64,000 nt of DNA from Diadophis punctatus similis (GCA_023053685.1 JALIGW010000040.1:341001-405000), one strand, 5' to 3'; counted from the stretch's first letter, positions 1 to 10,804 are shown. Notes: generated from the letters alone by a model not told the origin. A program made the numbers and translations.

Positions 1-1525
1 GTTTGAATCTATTACGTGCTCATGTATTGTTGCGGTTGAAGCTGAAGTAGTCATTAACAGGAAGGACATTTTGGTATATGATTTTATGAACTACATTTAG
101 ATCAGATTGGAGGCGACGTAGTTGTAAATTGTCTAATCCCAGTATTTGAAGTCTGGTGGAATAAGGTATTTTGTTGTGAGCGGAGGAGTGAAGTACTCTT
201 CTTGTGAAATATTTCTGGATTCTCTCGATTGTATTTATGTCTGATATGCAGTGCGGGTTCCAGACAGGTGAGCTGTATTCCAGAATTGGTCTAACAAATG
301 TTTTGTATGCTCTGGTAGTAATGTAATGTTGCCAGAGAAGAAGCTACGCAAGATTAGATTAACCACTCTTAGTGCCTTTTTGGCAATGTTGTTACAGTGG
401 GCTCTAGCACTTAGGTCGTTGGATATGAGTACTCCAAGGTCTTTGACAGAGTGAGGGTCATCTACAAGTTTGTTTCTTCCAAGTTTGTATTTTGTATTCT
501 GATTTTTTTTGCCAATGTGTAAGACAGAGCATTTGTTGGTTGAGATTTGAAGTTGCCAGTTGTTTGACCATTCTGCTACATGGTCAAGGTCTTTTTGAAG
601 GGTAGCAACATTGTCGGTGGTGTTAAATAGTTTAACATCATCAGCAAAGAGAACGCAGTTGCTTATAACATGATCACAAAGATCGTTTATGTAGAGTATG
701 AAGAGTGTTGGTCCTAGAACACTGCCTTGAGGGACACCACTCTTGACAGGAGCAGGATTTGATATGGCACTTCCCAGTGGTGGGTTCCTACTGGTGCGGT
801 CCACTCTATAGCACCGGTAGCGGCCCGCTGGTGACGTCACAGTACCGGTGCGGTCGGTTGCCGGTGCCTGGGTGCCACCATTTTTTTAAAAAAATTTTTT
901 AATTAAAAAAAAAATTTCTTCTGCGCATGCCCAGAAGCCGAGCTTCCGGCACTGAGCATGCACTGCCTTCCTACCCCACAGTGAGTCCAAGCAGGGGAGG
1001 ATGGCTGAGGGAGCACGTGAGACGCTGAAAGAACGGGCGGCAGGAGCTATCTCCATTCCCCTCCCTTCAGCAGTCTGAGAAGCCACGAACGCGCGGTGAT
1101 GATCCTAGGCATTTTTGCACGTTCGAGGCTTCTCGAGCTGCTGAGGGGAGGGGGAACAGGCGGCAGGAGCCTAGGATCATTGAATGGGGAGAAGCATTCA
1201 GGCCGGACGGAGCCTCCTAGAAGAACCGCTGCCGCGGTCTTGCTGCTCCCGCTGTGGGGGGCTGCATTGCAGGTGGTCAATGCCCCCGTGCTTCTCCAGC
1301 CGCTGCCAAGCTCCCGAGGCCCACGCCCACCTGGTCACATGGCTGGCAAGCCACACCCACAAAATAAGCCACGCCTACAGAGTGGTAGTAAAAAAATTAG
1401 GAACCCGCCCCTGGCACTTCCTATTTTGACCACTTGTTGTCTGTTAGACAGGAACGCAGTTATCCAATCATGTAGGGGTCCAGAAATGCCATAGGATTTT
1501 AGTTTCAGAAGTAGTTTGTCATGTA
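1..1525 (-). mobile_element. CR1/Jockey-group LINE fragment, 3' end outside window, split by a hAT
   Basis: On the minus strand this encodes the middle of a non-LTR reverse transcriptase. Visible motifs are the helix before the fingers (YGISG, then a WI..FL segment, 1400-1525), the GVPQGSVLGP block and the FADD catalytic motif (about 630-750), followed by the thumb region. The frame is interrupted by the hAT at 775-1413, whose 8-bp target duplication repeats the codons for G-S-A on both sides. The copy is 5'-truncated near 1525 and cut by the window edge at base 1. A second copy of the same family lies at 27983-29005 and shows the missing 3' end. The family is CR1/Rex/Jockey-like by motif; the exact subfamily is not certain. 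Confidence 0.85.
775..1413. mobile_element. Non-autonomous hAT element (639 bp)
   Basis: Termini are CAGTGGTGGGTTCCT and AGGAACCCGCCCCTG, an imperfect 15-bp inverted repeat. It is flanked by an exact 8-bp duplication GCACTTCC (767-774 and 1414-1421). Both features are diagnostic of the hAT superfamily. There is no transposase; the interior is GC-rich with short inverted segments. It inserted into the reverse-transcriptase frame of the surrounding LINE. It is related end-to-end, in inverted orientation, to 24643-25404. Confidence 0.93.
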
Positions 1526-2429
1526 CCCATCCTGTACCCATTATATAGCCATCCTTCTCGGAAACACCTAATATGTGTGGCATACAGCACAACAACAGTT
1601 ACAAAACTCACTAACAATCTAAAAACAATCAAAAATAAATAACCATATAACCTAAACATGTAAAATATATAAAACCCAATAAAGTGGAAGAACAGACATA
1701 GCAAAGCAATTGTGTGCAAAGGGCACAAGGTTCATAAGAGTATGTAGGAAAAACACCCATGCTGATATTTATTTTGCCATCCAGAAACTTTCCTGTTTTG
1801 AAGCCTTTTCATGCTAGGTAGGCAGGTGCTGGAATATTTATAGCATGCGTTAAAACAACTGCAGGGATGGTGTTGATTACCCCAGATCCACCCTCGATGA
1901 AGTGAGTGAGCACCTGGGAGCTTCCCTGGGATATGCAAATCCAGGTGAGTGTCTCCCTGCTGCTGCCTGGGAGCGGCTGGTTGATGGCCCCCAGATGACT
2001 CTGCCGTGCTCATGAATTATGCAGCCTCCACTTATTTATTCTTCAGCTGTGCCTGGAGGCCCTTCAGCTTTGTGTTAAATGTAAAAACAAAGGCACTACA
2101 GAGAGCCGACACAACCCCAAGTGAGAATACACAAACAGCAACAGAGGAGGAGGATGATGAGGAGGAGGAGAGCACTTCCTAGTTGGCCATGTTAAACACC
2201 CTGGACCATCGGAAGGCGGGTGGATAGGGGTTCAACCAGTGATGAATTCTGCTCCCTCAAAGAAATCTATTCAACTGACTTTTTAAATTGATTGTTTGAT
2301 TTCTACAGCCCCCATCTCCACAAGTGACTTTGGGGGCAGCATACATCATAAGTCCCTTAATGCAGCGCAGAGCAGGAAAAGACTGAGAAAGGGAAGCCCA
2401 TAATGTGACATTCATCTGGCACTCATGTG
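1526..2429. other. Unassigned sequence with a GAG-rich patch
   Basis: No convincing reading frame or repeat terminus was found. A (GAG/GAT)n patch lies at about 2147-2171. The stretch 1760-2090 has balanced composition and no visible similarity to the repeat families elsewhere in the window, so it is one of the few candidates for single-copy DNA here. Confidence 0.4.
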
Positions 2430-3393
2430 GCACTCATGTTGACATCAATACCTGGGAGAATCCTGGAAAAGATAATTAAGCAGCGGGTTTGTGAGCATCT
2501 TGAACTGAACAAGGCGATTACTGGAAGTCAGCATGGGTTTGTTTAAAAAGAGATCATGTCACACAAACCTTATTGCCTTATTTGATAAACTGACTAAATT
2601 AGTGGATCGAGGAAATGCTGTGGATATAGTAAGTAAGGCATTTGACACAGTAGACCATAGTCTATTCTTGGTAAGATAGAAAAATATGGAATAGGCAGTA
2701 CCATCATCAGATGGATCCGCAGTTGGCTGACCAACCACACTCAGCTGCAGTCCTCAGTGGCGCTACATCTGTGTGGAGGGAAGCACGCAGAGGGGTACCT
2801 CAAAGGTTCTGCCTTGGGCTTAGTATTCTTCAACATCTTCACAAATGTTCTAGAGAGGGGATAGAAGGGAAACTCAACAAATTTGCAGATGACACCAGAT
2901 AAAGATTGAGAAGGATCTTGATAGACTTGAACATTCGATCCTATTCAATAAGATGCAATTCAATGGTGAGAAAAATAAGGTCCTCTACTTGGTCAGGAAA
3001 AACCAAATGCATAGGTATAGAATAGGAGGAGTTTGACTCAACAGAAGTAACTGTTGAGTGAGCAGTGTGCTGCAGCTGCCAAAAAGGCCTATGCAGTCCT
3101 AGGCTGCATCAACAGAGGGATAGCATCAAGATCAGAGGAAGTGATTGTACTGCTTTATACTGCACTAGTGAGGCCACATTTGGAATACTGTGTCCAGTTT
3201 TGATTACCATAATACAAAAAAGATATTGAGACCCTAAAAAGAATGCAGAGAAGAGCAACAAAGATGATAAAGGATTTGGAGGCTAAACCATACAACGAAT
3301 GGCTAAGTATACTAGGTATGTTTAGCCTAATGAAGAGAAGGCTCAGGGAAGACATGATAGCAGTCTTCCAATACTTGAGGGGCTTTCACAGGA
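2430..3393 (+). mobile_element. CR1 LINE, 5' part of a split copy
   Basis: A decayed CR1 reverse transcriptase on the plus strand. It contains a RILEKII-like motif, a GSQHGFV block, a degraded GVPQGS block (RRGVPQRF at about 2790) and FADDT at about 2880, then the thumb region with a [12 protein letters not shown] motif near 3170. Several stops and frameshifts interrupt it, so it is non-functional. The match stops at about 3393, where a SINE tail begins, and the expected CR1 continuation reappears at 9921, so this and 9921-10400 are read as one copy. Confidence 0.85.
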
Positions 3394-3449
3394 AGAGCAA
3401 TAGCAATAGAACTTAAACATATATACTGCTTCATAGTGCTTTTCATCCT

Positions 3450-3453
<4 letters not shown>
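3394..3453 (-). mobile_element. Squamate tRNA-derived SINE, 3' half of a split copy
   Basis: The AGCAATAGCAATAG tail and the ATACTGCTTCATAGTGC block are the reverse complement of the 3' end of the SINE at 15524-15767. The match breaks where an L2 tail (TTTA)n starts. The remaining SINE body resumes near 9745, which implies that the L2 inserted into this SINE. Confidence 0.7.

Positions 3454-3489
<36 letters not shown>
3454..3489 (-). repeat. (TTTA)n 3' tail of the L2 copy
   Basis: About nine TTTA units. On the minus strand this is the (TAAA)n tail typical of L2-type LINEs in this window (compare 25935 and 43120). The rest of the tail region continues at 5410 after the L1 insertion. Confidence 0.75.
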
Positions 3490-3492
<3 letters not shown>

Positions 3493-3507
3493 TTTGGCAG
3501 TTTTTCT

Positions 3508-5391
3508 TTTTTTAATAAAATAATCTTTATTAATTATGTAAAAAAGACAAACAAACATACAAACAAACATAAAAACATGTATAAACATATGTATATATAA
3601 ATAGAGTAACAAATATCTTTGAGTATAGAAAACATTGAACATTGAACATACATGTCAACCATCTCGTCGACACTATCCTTTTACAGCCTAGTCATACAAA
3701 AACATGTTTATTCTTTATAGTTATTATTTACATCATTATCTTTCTTATATCTTCCAATATTTTCCTTATTCTTTTCTCTTATTATATTATGTTCAGTCTA
3801 TTATCATTACAATAAAGCAATTTTCCCTTTTTCAACAATGGTTCTTTTGTTCAGCTTGATTAATATTTTATAACCTTGTAAAATTGTATACATTCCGATA
3901 TTTTGTTCCGGTCTTTGCGAAAAAGTAGACATTTGTTATTATTTATACTGTCTAAGATCATGACACATAATGTGTCTAAGATCATGACACATAATTATAG
4001 CAATTTTTGATATTTATTTTGGTTAAGCCAATTATACCACCTGTCCCAAGTTTTATAGAATTCAGAGTCATCTTTGTCTTGCATTTCCAGTGACATCCTA
4101 CTAAGTTCTGTGCATTCAAATACTTTATTAATGAGATTTAACGTAGTTGGGATTTTTTCGGTTTTCCAAATTTGTGCATATATAATTCTTGCGGCTGTTG
4201 TAATGTGTAGAATTATATATCTGTCTTCGTTCGTCATTTTTTCTCTGAAAATACCTAATAAGAAAGGCTCCGGCTTTAGGGGGATCGTTTTTGAGGTTAT
4301 TTGTTCAAGGCAGTTTTTGATCTTAATCCAAAAGTTTTTCGCTTTGGGGCAGGTCCACCATAGATGGTAGTATGTTCCTATACCTTCTTTACACTTCCAA
4401 CACTTTGGGGAAAGTTTCGGGAACATTTTTGCCAATCGTGCTGGAGGAAGGTGCCACCGGTAAAACATTTTGTATATGTTTTCTTTGTATGGTATCGCCA
4501 GTGTTAGTTTATAATTTATAGACCAAATTTTTTCCCATTCGTTTAAATTAATTGGATAACCAAAGTTTTGTGCCCACGCAATCATTGAGCCTTTTACCAC
4601 CTCTTCGAATAGATTATATTGGAGTAGGAAATTATATAGTTTGGAAATCATTTTTTTGTCATTGCCCATTAATATTCTATCTAAGTCACATTTTTTTTGA
4701 AATCCGTATTTTATTTTATCTTTATTGTATTTTGATTTGACCTGTAAATAGTGCCACCAATCAAGGTCTATTCCTTTTTCTTTAAGTTCTTGTTTTGAGA
4801 ACATCTCATTGTGTTCGTCTAGGAGTTGTTGATATGTTATAATCTTATTTACGTCTAAAAGGTTCGGGTATATAATTGCTTCAGTTGGTGATATCCATTT
4901 TGGAACACTTCTATAATGGTCCTTCCTTATTGTTAGCCACGTGTCTAATAGGTTCTTTCTTATATAATGTCGGCGGAAATATGTATGTGTTTTATATGTG
5001 TCCCCCCATAAGAAGGCGTGCCAACCTATCTGCAAATTGAAACCCTCTAGGGTTAATATCCTTCTGTTTTTGAGTGTGATCCATTCCCTCATCCAATTGA
5101 GTGTAGCAGATTGGTGGTATAGCTCCCAGTTAGGGAGACCAAATCCTCCTATGGTCTTGAAGAAGTTTCAGTTTGATCCTCGCTTTTCTTTTGGCCCATA
5201 TGAATTTGTGAATCATTTTATTTAAATTTGAAAAAACTGTTTTGTTCAACTTTATTGGAATTACCTGGAATAGGAATAAGATCTTGGGTAAGATGTTCAT
5301 TTTGATTGTCGCAATTTTACCCATGAATGATAATTGAAGTTTTGACCATCCGTCAAGGTCCTTACTAATTTTCTGTATTAGTTTTATATAA
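3508..5391 (-). mobile_element. 5'-truncated L1 LINE with 18-bp TSD
   Basis: A 1.9-kb 3' fragment of an L1, minus strand. It is flanked by an exact 18-bp duplication, TTATTTGGCAGTTTTTCT (3490-3507 and 5392-5409). The 3' end carries an A-rich tail next to 3508. About 490 bp of 3' UTR precede the ORF2 C-terminus. It sits inside the 3' tail of the L2 copy, so it is younger than that L2. Confidence 0.93.
3995..5324 (-). pseudogene. L1 ORF2 C-terminal region (thumb and zinc knuckle)
   Basis: An open stretch of 365 codons (3995-5092) preceded by a shifted frame (5130-5324) carrying the segment after the palm. It ends in the L1 cysteine-rich knuckle: counting from the first Met of the 365-codon stretch, Cys231, Cys234, His243 and Cys248 are all kept, with the usual HLWW..C spacing. 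A frameshift lies between about 5092 and 5160. The endonuclease and catalytic RT motifs are missing because the copy is 5'-truncated, so it cannot be functional. In intact L1s this C-terminus binds nucleic acid during target-primed reverse transcription. Confidence 0.9.
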
Positions 5392-5409
5392 TTATTTGGC
5401 AGTTTTTCT

Positions 5410-5430
5410 ATGCCGCCCTACTCCCTCAGG
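5410..5430 (-). mobile_element. L2 3'-terminal segment between L1 and TIR element
   Basis: The block GCCGCCCTACTCCCTCAGG recurs in other L2 3' ends in the window (for example 25960 and the inverse at 43085). It continues past the TIR element at 6627 as ACTCCCTCAGGACTCAGG, so one L2 end has been split and part of it duplicated. Confidence 0.7.
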
Positions 5431-6626
5431 GTCTAGGACAGTTCGCCTCCTCCACTCTGCCACACCTGTTTTGTCCCCAGCCTTCCGCCCCCAAACAATT
5501 CGGCTCTGCCTTTTCTCCTTGGCCCCTTAGCCTAACGGGCCAAAAAGCCAGTTCACCCCGGGCTTTTGGCCGCAAGGGACACTTTGCCCCCAGCCAATCA
5601 GAGGAGCAAGAATCCCACCCCCTTGGAAGCAGCCTTTTTAGGAGAAGGAACGGGGGACAAGTCTTCTCTCTCTTGCTTAAAAGAGACACGTTTTTCAGAT
5701 GGTCCCAATGAAGGAAAGGGGTGGTGAATATGGCAATCGGAACTGATTAACACAAGATGGTAATTATTCCATTGCATTGAGTCAGACAAGGCTACTGTTT
5801 TTGAACTGCGGTGATTTAGATAAATTAAGAAGAGTTGTTTATGGACAACTGTTATCAGGAGTATCGCCTGGCTCCAGGAAATTCCAGACTGGAACAGGGA
5901 CCAGAAGTCATGGAGGAAAGACCTATGGACCTCTGGAATCTTGGGGAGAAAAATGGAAGCCTTAAATTACAAATGCTTATACAAATACACCTGAGCAGTA
6001 CAAGACACACAATGAAAGGGAAAATATATGGCCTCCATTGTTCCCTGTATTGGATCCCCCCCAAAGCACTTTTCCTCCCTCCCCTTTCTTTCATTGGGCC
6101 CCTCTGAAAAACATGTCTCTTTTAAGCAAGAGAGGGAGTCCAGCTAGAAGCACTCTTCCTCCCTCCCCTTTCCTTCATTGGTACCCTCTGAAAAACGTGT
6201 CTCTTTTAAGCAAGAGAGGGAGTCCAGCTAGAAGCACTCTTCCTCCCTCCCCTTTCCTTCATTGGGACCCTCTGAAAAACGTGTCTCTTTTAAGCAAGAG
6301 AGGGAGTCCAGCTAGAAGCACTCTTCCTCCCTCCCCTTTCCTTCATTGGGACCCTCTGAAAAACGTGTCTCTTTTAAGCAAGAGAGGGAAGACTTGTCCC
6401 CCGTTCCTTCTCCTAAAAAGGCTGCTTCCAAGGGGGTGGGATTCTTGCTCCTCTGATTGGCTGGGGGCAAAGTGTCCCGTGCGCCCAAAAGCCCGGGGTG
6501 AACTGGCTTTTTGGCCCGTTAGGCTAAGGGGCCAAGGAGAAAAGGCAGAGCCGGATTGTTTGGGGGCGGAAGGCTGGGGACAAAACAGATGCGGCAGAAT
6601 GGAGGAGGCGAACAGTCCCATTCTGA
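5431..6626. mobile_element. DNA transposon-like element with ~290-bp TIRs and internal tandem repeat
   Basis: Bases 5431-5720 and 6338-6626 are inverted copies of each other with only a handful of mismatches. The arms begin ACAGTTCGCCTCCTCCA on the left and, read inward, ACTGTTCGCCTCCTCCA on the right. The repeat ACTCCCTCAGG occurs immediately outside on both sides (5420-5430 and 6626-6636) and looks like a 9-11-bp target duplication inside the L2 3' end. Long TIRs plus a 9-11-bp TSD is the pattern of Mutator-like elements, but no transposase is present and the outermost few bases do not match well. The spacer holds ~340 bp of unrecognised DNA and an 84-bp tandem array. Confidence 0.6.
6060..6395 (+). 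repeat. 84-bp tandem repeat, ~4 units
   Basis: Identical phase marks (CTCTGAAAAAC) occur at 6102, 6186, 6270 and 6354, exactly 84 bp apart. Each unit holds TCTTTTAAGCAAGAGAGGGA and a CCTCCCTCCCCTTTC tract. The last unit runs into the right TIR, and part of the unit is also in the left TIR in inverse, so the array grew from the inner edge of the right TIR. Because 84 is a multiple of three, it creates a spurious open frame of 28-residue repeats. Confidence 0.93.
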
Positions 6627-9600
6627 CTCCCTCAGGACTCAGGGTGGCGTACAACATTTTATGAAAACTCCAAACAAATAATTTAAAAAGGCAATTTAAA
6701 AACAATTAAAAAAAACATATAAACACCATACATACATGGGGGAGACATCAGATATAAAGTTGTCTCAAACTCACCCCACCTGCAAGAAGAGCCATGTCTT
6801 AATGGCTTTTTGAAAGGCCAGCAAGGTGGGGATGATTCGGATCTCTGGGGGAAGTTGGTTCCAGAGAGCAAGGGCCCCTACAGAGAAGGCCCTGCCCCTA
6901 GGCCCTGCCAGTCGGCACTGTTTGGCTGACGGGACCTGGAGGAGACCCACTCTGTGGGACCTGACCGGTCGAAGGGAAGAATGAGGCAGAATGCGGTCCC
7001 GGAGATAGCCTGGTCCTAAGCCATGTAGGGCTTTAAAGATGATGATCAGCACCTTGAATTGTACCCGGAGACCAATGGGCAGCCAATGCAGCTGGCGGAG
7101 TATAGGTGTTACTTGGGTGTACCTTGAAACACCCACCACAGCACGCGCAGCTGCATTTTGCACCAGTTGAAGTCTCCGAATACTCTTCAAGGGCAGCCCC
7201 ATGTAGAGCGCATTGCAGTAGTCCAATCGAGAGGTGACAAGGGCATGAGTGACCGTGAGTAGAGCCTCCTTCTCCAAGTATGGTCGCAATTGGTGCACCA
7301 GGCAAATTTGTGCAAAAGCTCCCCTAGCCACAGCTGCAAGGTGTTGGTCTAATTTTAGCTGTGGATCTAGGAGGACTCCCAAATTGCGAACCCATTCTGA
7401 GGGAGTCAATTTTTCTCCCTCAAGAACCAAGGAGGGACAGTCGACATAGTCCTTCGGAGGCAATATCCAGAGCCACTCAGTCTTATCGGGGTTGAGTCTG
7501 AGTCTGTTTCTCCCCATCCAGGTCCTAACGTTGTCCAGGCACCGGCACATCACATCAACCACCTCTCTGAATTGAGACGGGGTGGTGATGTACAGCTGGG
7601 TGTCGTCAGCGTACTGTTGGAACCTCACCCCATGTCTACAGATGATCTCCCCCAGTGGTTTCATGTAAATGTTAAACAGGATGGGAGAGAGGACCGAACC
7701 CTGCGGCACCCCACAAATCAGGGGCCTAGGAGACGACCTCTGCCCACCTGCTAATACCGACTGCATCCTGTCGGTGAGATAAGAGGAGAATCACCGTAAA
7801 ATGGTGCCTCCCACTCCCAACTCGCCAAGACGATGCAGAAGGATACCATGGTAGATGGTATCGAAAGCCGCTGAGAGGTCAAGTAGCACCAGGATGGAGG
7901 AATTACCCCCATCCCGGGCTCACCAGAGATCATCCATCAGGGCAACCAAGGCAGTTTCTGTGTTGTTACCGCACCTGAAACCCGACTGATAGGAATCTAG
8001 ATGATCAGTTTCCTCCAATAACCGCAGGAGCTGAAAAGCTACCACCTTCTCCACAACTTTACCTATAAAAGGCAAGTTGGAGACCGGACGAAAGTTCTTC
8101 AAATCCGCTGGATCCAGGGAAGGCTTCTTGAGGAGGGGTCTCACCACCGCAACTTTTAACGGTTGCGGTAAGGATCCCTCCCTCAAAGAAGGGTTGACGA
8201 CCGCCTGGATCCAGCCGCGTGCCACCTCTCTGCTGGCCGAAACCAACCAGGAGGGGCACAGGTCCAATAAACAGGTGGCAGAGCTCATCGCCCCCACAGC
8301 CTTGTCCACATCATCAGGAGAAACAGGCTCAAACTCCTCCCACAATGCTGGACCAAGACTTGCCCCTGTCAACTCAATGTACTCTGCCCAGCTAGAGTCC
8401 AGGTTCGACTGAATCTGAGCAACTTTATCCATCAGAAACTGCGAGTATTCCTCAGCTCTACCTTGCAAGTGTTCCTCGCTCCCCCCTTTTGCAAGGAGGG
8501 CACGAGTTACCCTAAACAAGGTGGCTGGATGAGAATCTGGGGACGCAATAAGAGCAGAAAAATGAGATCGTTTTGCCACCCCTATCGCCACTAAATAAGA
8601 CTTAATAAAAGTTCTTAGAAGTGTTCGATCGGACTCGGTTTTACTGGCTCTCCAGTATCGCTCCAGACATCTCTTGTGGCGTTTCATCTCCTGGAGCTCC
8701 TCGGTAAACCAGGGAGCTTTCCGGGATCCACTGCCACGGAGAGGTCACAAAGGCGCAATCCGATCTAATGCCCCTGCTGCCGCGGTGTTCCAGGCAGCCA
8801 CCAGGGCCTCAGACGAATTGTGTACCAGGGTTTCAGGTATTTCCCCAAGTTCCCTCTGGAATCCTTCCGGCTCCATTAGGCGCCTGGGGCGGAACCACCT
8901 AGTCGGTCCCACCTCCCTGCGGAGGAGGAGTGGGGCTGTGAAATCCAACCTCAGTAAGAAATTGTCTGACCATGACAACGGGGTGATGGCTATATCCCCT
9001 ACATTCAGATCATGTCTCCACTGCCTTGAAAGAAACACTAGGTCAAGCGTGTGACCTCCCTCATGAGTCGGACCCTGGATTACAGGTCAGGTCCATGGTT
9101 GTCATGGAATCCATGAACTCCTGAGCTGCACCAGAGGGTTTGCCCACCGAGGGCAGGTTGAAGTCCCCCAGCACCATGAGCCTGGGGAACTCCACCGCCA
9201 GGCTAGCTATCGCCTCAAGCAGCTCAGGCAGGGCCTTAGTAACGTAGCTGGGAGGCAGGTACGCCAACAAAAGGCCCACCTGAACCCCTAAGTCCAACTT
9301 CAGAAAGAGCGTCTCACACCCGACAATCTCCGGGGCAGGGATCCTACGAGGATGCAGATTTCGGCGCGTTATAATAGCCACTCCTCCTCCCCTTCCCTGG
9401 GGTCGGGAATGGTGCTGCACTGAGAACCCATCTGGGCATATCTTGGAGAGGGCTACTCCCCCCTCCTGTCCCAGTCAGGTCTCAGTTATACATACCAGGT
9501 CCGCCCCCTCCTCGGTGATTAGATCACGAATCACGGGGGCTTTGTTGACAATTGACCTGGTGTTCAGCAGCAACATTCTGAGCCCAGGGCCCTGAAAACC

Positions 9601-9744
9601 CTGGTTGCCAGGTTCTCGGGTTGAGCAAGATGGAACCACATTAGAGGGGCCGGAACAAGGGATCGCTTGTAAACAGCGAGGTCTTATTCCCCGAGAGCGG
9701 CTCGCCCCTCTGCTCCTGCCATATCTACCTCTAAATCTACCTCC
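6627..9744 (-). mobile_element. L2-clade LINE, coding body and 3' UTR
   Basis: A nearly complete L2 on the minus strand: the endonuclease start near 9600 (MLLLNTRSIVNKAPVIRDLI), its GDFN motif near 9165, the SDHF-type end near 8970 (here SWSDNF), the RT at 7770-8690 and 6771-7766, and a 3' UTR to 6627. Its tail lies beyond the TIR element and the L1, at 5410-5430 and 3454-3489. The copy is inactive. Confidence 0.88.
6771..9660 (-). pseudogene. L2 ORF2: endonuclease and reverse transcriptase, broken
   Basis: Order on the minus strand: endonuclease (about 9660-8745, with GDFN at about 9165), linker, RT fingers (NFRPVSNLPFIGKVVEK, YQSGFR near 8000), motif A (LLDLSAAFDT near 7880), GVPQGSVLSP (about 7700), the catalytic QYADDTQLY (about 7610) and the C-terminal HWLPI region (about 7080). 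This is the L2 order and spacing. Breaks: a frameshift near 9045-9060 between the two endonuclease parts, and two in-frame TGA codons near 7919 and 7794 where L2 proteins have tryptophan. The reading frame from 8687 to 6771 is otherwise continuous, so decay is modest. Confidence 0.88.
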
Positions 9745-9920
9745 TTGCTAAATGATTTCCTGAGTCAGCATATTGCCTCCAACAATCTGGGTCCTCATTT
9801 TACTGACCGTGGAAGGATGGAAGGCTGAGTTAACCTTGAGCCAGTCAGGATCGAACTGCTGGCAGTCAGCAGTTAGCCTGAAATACATTCTAACCACTGT
9901 GCCACCACAGCTCACAGCCA
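9745..9920 (-). mobile_element. Squamate tRNA-derived SINE, 5' half of a split copy
   Basis: Contains CAACAATCTGGGTCCTCATTT, GGAAGGATGGAAGGCTGAG, a degenerate B-box region (AGGATCGAACTGC) and the 5' end ACCACTGTGCCACCAC, all reverse complements of the SINE at 15524-15767. It is the other part of 3394-3453; together they lack only about 8 bp of the SINE at the junction. Confidence 0.8.
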
Positions 9921-10400
9921 TCAATTTATTCTCCATAGCGACTGAGGCAGTGGAGGGTTCCGGTTATATTCGCTACCGGTGCGCATCACGAACATGCGCA
10001 GAAGTGAACTTGCGTTCCATCGGGCGATTTCACTTCCGCGCATGCTTAGGACGACATTGCAAGCCGAAACACAGCTGAGGAGCCTCTCAGCTGTGCTTCA
10101 GAGGTAGAATAAAGGTCGGTATTAAAAAAAGGGCGGGTGGGAGGGCTTTTTCCCGAGAGCTCAGGACGCGGAGAAGCGCCAGAAAATGATGTCATCGCTG
10201 GGCTCCTCCTGGAGCTGCGCTCCACACCGCACCGGTAGGAACCCACCACTGGACTGAGGGCAGGACAAGAAGCAATGGGTGGAAGTCCATCAGAGGAAGA
10301 TATATTGAAAATAATCAATGGAGCAGTTTGCCTCCCAGAGTTGTTGGTGCTCCATCACTGAAGGTTTTCAAGAAAAGATTGGACAACCATTTGTCCAAGA
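9921..10400 (+). mobile_element. CR1 LINE, 3' part of the copy begun at 2430
   Basis: The plus-strand text CAATTTATTCTCCATAGC (9922-9939), then after the hAT AAGCAATGGGTGGAAG and GGTTTTCAAGAAAAGATTGG, is the CR1 3' region that should follow base 3393. It confirms that the SINE and its contents inserted into one CR1 copy. Confidence 0.75.
9948..10251. mobile_element. Non-autonomous hAT element (304 bp)
   Basis: Termini CAGTGGAGGGTTCC and GGAACCCACCACTG, with the exact 8-bp duplication GACTGAGG (9940-9947, 10252-10259). There is no coding capacity. It inserted into the CR1 3' region. Confidence 0.93.
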
Positions 10401-10480
10401 TACAGATTAACAGAGCTGGAAGGGACCTTGTATTGTAGGTCATCTAGTCCAACCTCCCGTCCAAACAGGAGACCCTACAC
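10398..10480 (-). mobile_element. CR1 3' end, left part of a split copy
   Basis: GAGCTGGAAGGGACCTTG, then GTCATCTAGTCCAACCTCC, is the reverse complement of the CR1 3' end. It stops at GACCCTACAC (10480) and resumes at CCCTACACCATTTCTGACAG (14341), on the far side of the hAT-bounded segment. Confidence 0.85.
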
Positions 10481-10804
10481 CAGGGGTAGGTTCCAATTTT
10501 TTTTACTACCACTCTGTGGGCATGTCTTAATTTTGTGGGCATGTCTTAATTTTGTGGGAATGGCTTGATGGTCATGTGACCAGGTGGGTGTGGCCAACTC
10601 AATGTCACTCACGTCAAGGGGTGCCTCGCTTGGCCCCTCCCCTCCCAGCCATTTCTTGTCACACCCAGCCTCAAGGTATCTATAGAACTGTAAAAATGTT
10701 GTTCACCTTTTTTCAACTTTATTATCTAAATACTATAGATGTACTTTCATGGACCACTGAAAGGAGGAAATGGCTCACACGCTTTGCCCAAGAGTGTGAT
10801 AGAC

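Noticed and set aside
6060..6395. Regularly spaced repeat reminiscent of an array
   Set aside because: The units abut head to tail with no spacers and lie in an animal TE; not a CRISPR.
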